NCBI RefSeq assembly: GCF_932526225.1
Contig: NC_064047.1
Coordinates: 4,837,501 to 4,897,500 of the forward strand
DNA: 60,000 nucleotides
DNA from: Nematostella vectensis
Lineage: Eukaryota > Cnidaria > Anthozoa > Actiniaria > Edwardsiidae
Reading direction: 5' to 3'
The position numbers and the translations under genes were made by a program. Below the pieces are notes generated by a model. The model had not been told where the DNA came from. It was given only the letters and a program-made list of their open reading frames with translations, and did not search any database. Below, in pieces: positions 58,201-60,000 of the stretch (position 1 is the stretch's first letter; the number at the start of each line of letters is the position of its first letter).

Positions 58201-60000
58201 ACGTTTATAATCAATTTTTTTAAGAATTTCCGCCATCTTGGGTCCGCCATCTTGGATCCGCCATCTTGGATTCTTATGATTTTTGCAAAAGAAAAAAATC
58301 TGTAATTATTACGAAAAAAATATTTGCATGCATGTTTTACTGCTCATAGTAATGATAAATGCATAATATCAGCTTTCAAAGCTTCATCAAGTAAATCTAG
58401 TGACATTTTTAACGAGAGCAAAATTTACACACCCCTCCCCCCAAATATCCGAGGTAAAAAAATTCTAGCGCTGTTGTGAGACTTGTCACCTAAAGAAACT
58501 AATAAAGTCCAAAGAGGCTTTTGCAATTGAGAAACAGGACCAAAATATGAAAAATTCACTACTTTTTAGTTTTTGTGAAACCTATGTGTGAGAAAACGGT
58601 TGCCATGGTAACATGGAGCGTCTCCTTGACATGTCTATTATGGCATCAAAACGTCCGCAGATAGATTTTAGGAAAAGTCACCAAGTTTTAGTCTCTTTAG
58701 CTTCTATGGTTCAAAAGTTATAGCAATTTTCCCGGAGGGGGGGGGGGGGGGGGGGGCTTAAAGAGCCCCCCACACACACACCCCAGTCTGAATAGGGTTA
58801 AGTAGGTTCCCTTTTCTCGAAGTACTGTATGTCAGATTTAAATCAAAAGCCGAAAAAAACGGATTTTGTTTTCATATTTGTATCTCCGCACCGCTTACGA
58901 ATCAAAAACGTTTCCTTTCTTGTATAATTTCAGATTAGAAAAAGCAGGCATGTGCCGTGTCTGCGAAGGAGATGTCAAAACAAGTATGTACGGTAGTAAT
59001 GCCCAGATATATGGACGTTTTGTGGATGGGCGGCCTTATGCAGCAAGGGCCGTTGCAGGGCAGTGGGCTGGGCACTAGGAGCACGTGCACCCAGAGTGAG
59101 AGTTGAGGTAGAGAGCACTTAAAACGATCGGAGAGAGGGTAAGCGTTGTGAGCACTTACCACGAAGGGGGGGATAGTGGGGACAAGTACAGCCATGCAGT
59201 TCTTGTAACCCGTCAAACACCCCATCCTTGTCTTGCTCTTTAGTCTGAAGCAGTCATACAGGTCGATCTTGCATTGCTGTAATCATCAACAGAGTATTAA
59301 TAAATAAATTTGATATTCATTACTTTACAGACGAAATGACATTGGCGGCTAAAGAAATATTTACGATTTCAAATTTTGTATTGCTAGTGATCGACCTTTA
59401 ACGTGTGGGAATATCTTGAAATCGCTTGTTTCAGAGGTCTTGAGCTGTCGCAGGGCAAATAAATTTGTCGCTTCTCACATAAATAAAAATCGACGGATAT
59501 CGAGTCCTTCAAGAAGACCATGTGATTGACTTAAACCAATGAGCGTGCATGAAATGTCACAAAAAGCAAATGTAATACTGCTACGAATAAAATGCTAGCA
59601 AGGGTAGAATATCCATATCCAAAACCACCCATATGCAAAAAGTAGTGCTATTGATTATATGATATCAGCTCACATAGAGGTGAGGGCGTTTTCTTCGTCA
59701 CGGCACCATTGGAAATATAAATCTGCTAATGACATTCAGGGAGTTAATTAATTGTTATCTTATAATAAATACATGCTTATGACGGTAATCTTATATTTCT
59801 TGGCCCCGGGTTTCTAGAAAGCAAGTTAACGCTAACCAAGGGTTAATTCCCCCTTTTCCTAAACAAATTTCGCGATATTTATCCCTGGGCAAAATACATC
59901 ATAGCACTAACCAGCTTTCTAAGAACCTGCCCCTGTGAGAGGAATCGAGTAATACAACGCTGAGGGCTGTTTATCTTACCACGTAAGGATGTCTATCCTC
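52170..60000 (-). CDS. Gene E: long tandem array of twin-CX6C module exons (5' end beyond window)
   Basis: Fourteen complete exons and one partial exon, all phase 0, give 659 residues and a TAA stop. From the right edge the order is partial, A, B, A, C, A, B, A, C, A, B, A, C', A', terminal B'. A exons (39 codons) start QCKIDLYDC and end PPFV. B exons (55 codons or more) start IACKDNLKQC and end HPYV. C exons (58-62 codons) start with I(A/V)CKD and end HPY(V/I). Spacers between the CX6C pairs are 9-12 residues. No signal-peptide exon lies inside, so one long secreted multi-module protein is the simplest model; the start must be to the right. The linkers are Pro-rich and acidic. The function is unknown. 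Confidence 0.78.
52463..52576 (-). CDS. Gene E A'-module exon
   Basis: 38 codons, QCKVDLYKC, a 9-residue spacer VKNGGDKLQ, CAKDYKNC, ending PTVPPYI|gtaagt. It is the shortest spacer seen. Confidence 0.8.
53019..53204 (-). CDS. Gene E C'-module exon
   Basis: 62 codons, IVCKDELKTCVSSASG, CFKEFGQC, a longer linker (PPAVDAGAFVLDALEDG), ending TRHPYI|gtaagc. Confidence 0.8.
53361..53477 (-). CDS. Gene E A-module exon 6
   Basis: 39 codons; CITGYKNC and AELGPTIPPFV differ from the other A exons. Confidence 0.82.
53925..54089 (-). CDS. Gene E B-module exon 3
   Basis: 55 codons ending ATPHRHPYV. The alternative gtaaga donor ends at 53904. Confidence 0.75.
54443..54559 (-). CDS. Gene E A-module exon 5
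   Basis: 39 codons with QCKIDLYDCLRLK and VLIPTIPPFV at the end. Confidence 0.82.
54850..55023 (-). CDS. Gene E C-module exon 2
   Basis: 58 codons, IACKDQLKTCVSSASG, CFKEFGQC, ending DRHPYV|gtaagt. Confidence 0.8.
55295..55411 (-). CDS. Gene E A-module exon 4
   Basis: 39 codons; CMAGYKNC replaces CMTGYKNC. Confidence 0.82.
55860..56024 (-). CDS. Gene E B-module exon 2
   Basis: 55 codons as in B exon 1, with KCLKDGGPSSP. The gtgcgt donor is used; the alternative gtaaga donor ends at 55839. Confidence 0.75.
56366..56482 (-). CDS. Gene E A-module exon 3
   Basis: 39 codons, the same residues as A exon 2 at the cysteines and spacer. Confidence 0.82.
56783..56956 (-). CDS. Gene E C-module exon 1
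   Basis: 58 codons, IACKDQLKTCVLSASG, CFKEFGQC, tail with MEDEEDSDRHPYV|gtaagt. Confidence 0.8.
57220..57336 (-). CDS. Gene E A-module exon 2
   Basis: 39 codons, QCKIDLYDC, spacer FRLKKKSKME, CMTGYKNC, ending PPFV|gtaagtg. Confidence 0.82.
57683..57847 (-). CDS. Gene E B-module exon 1
   Basis: IACKDNLKQCVATADGF, then GKCFIAFAKC and an acidic tail (MEDDATPPRHPYV). The donor used here is gtgcgt. A stronger in-frame gtaaga donor 21 nt on would end the exon at 57662 and add VREPECI with a fifth cysteine. Confidence 0.75.
57871..58797. mobile_element. TTAA-flanked transposon, copy 2, in gene E
   Basis: ttaa|acctattcagactggg at the left and cccagtctgaataggg|ttaa at the right. The equivalent introns near 54,107 and 56,043 have gattttaagtaggttccctt with a single TTAA, so this copy inserted into TTAA and duplicated it. 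It is the same family as 1755-2911. It contains three CCGCCATCTTGG-type motifs and two TGACGTCA sites and has no transposase frame. Confidence 0.88.
59160..59276 (-). CDS. Gene E A-module exon 1
   Basis: QCKIDLYDCFRLKSKTRMGC, then LTGYKNC and a Pro-rich end PTIPPFV|gtaagt. It is the most diverged of the 39-codon A exons. Confidence 0.8.
59980..60000 (-). CDS. Gene E partial exon at right edge
   Basis: The last seven codons read EDRHPYV before gtaagataa, the usual end of a B or C module. The rest is outside the window. Confidence 0.7.

Overview
The window is eukaryotic DNA. Genes are split into many small exons with canonical GT-AG introns, introns are full of mini- and microsatellites and short inverted-repeat transposons, and the proteins are metazoan extracellular types (VWA, TSP1, cadherin, EGF). 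The style suggests an anthozoan cnidarian such as a sea anemone (Nematostella-like); that species guess is inference. No bacterial operons, rRNA or tRNA genes were seen. All exon models below were built by hand from splice sites and reading-frame phase, without transcript evidence.

Left part (1-12,570, minus strand): gene A, a secreted protein with von Willebrand factor A domains. It has a 5'UTR intron, a signal-peptide exon, a basic/acidic exon, then three VWA domains separated by glycine-rich linker exons. Every module boundary is phase 1. The gene runs off the left edge after at least 830 codons. VWA1 keeps the metal-binding (MIDAS) motifs; VWA2 and VWA3 have lost two of three.

Middle part (14,869-41,303, plus strand): gene B, transcribed away from gene A. 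Twenty exons give a 1,726-residue type I membrane protein in an unbroken frame: signal peptide, TSP1, Cys-rich/EGF-like segment, an array of divergent cadherin-like repeats, two EGF domains, a juxtamembrane region with an RSRR site, one membrane span, and a cytoplasmic tail with NPIY and NPTY (NPXY) motifs. One EGF is split by a 6.8 kb intron that is mostly a large foldback element containing about 73 copies of a 49-bp minisatellite. The last intron begins inside a 51-bp minisatellite that repeats the splice donor in frame.

Right part (43,778-60,000, minus strand): three related genes (D, C, E) encoding secreted proteins built from one small module with cysteines spaced C-x6-C-x(9-13)-C-x6-C. 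D has two modules, C has three, and E has at least fourteen in an alternating A-B-A-C order and runs off the right edge. Each module is one phase-0 exon. Parts of gene E are recent tandem duplications of about 1.93 kb. I do not recognise this module as a named family, and it is the best candidate here for something undescribed.

Mobile DNA is abundant: two copies of one TTAA-flanked element (one proven by paralogous empty sites inside gene E), another TTAA-like element, an 804-bp element with long inverted ends and a perfect 9-bp target duplication, and several foldback MITEs.
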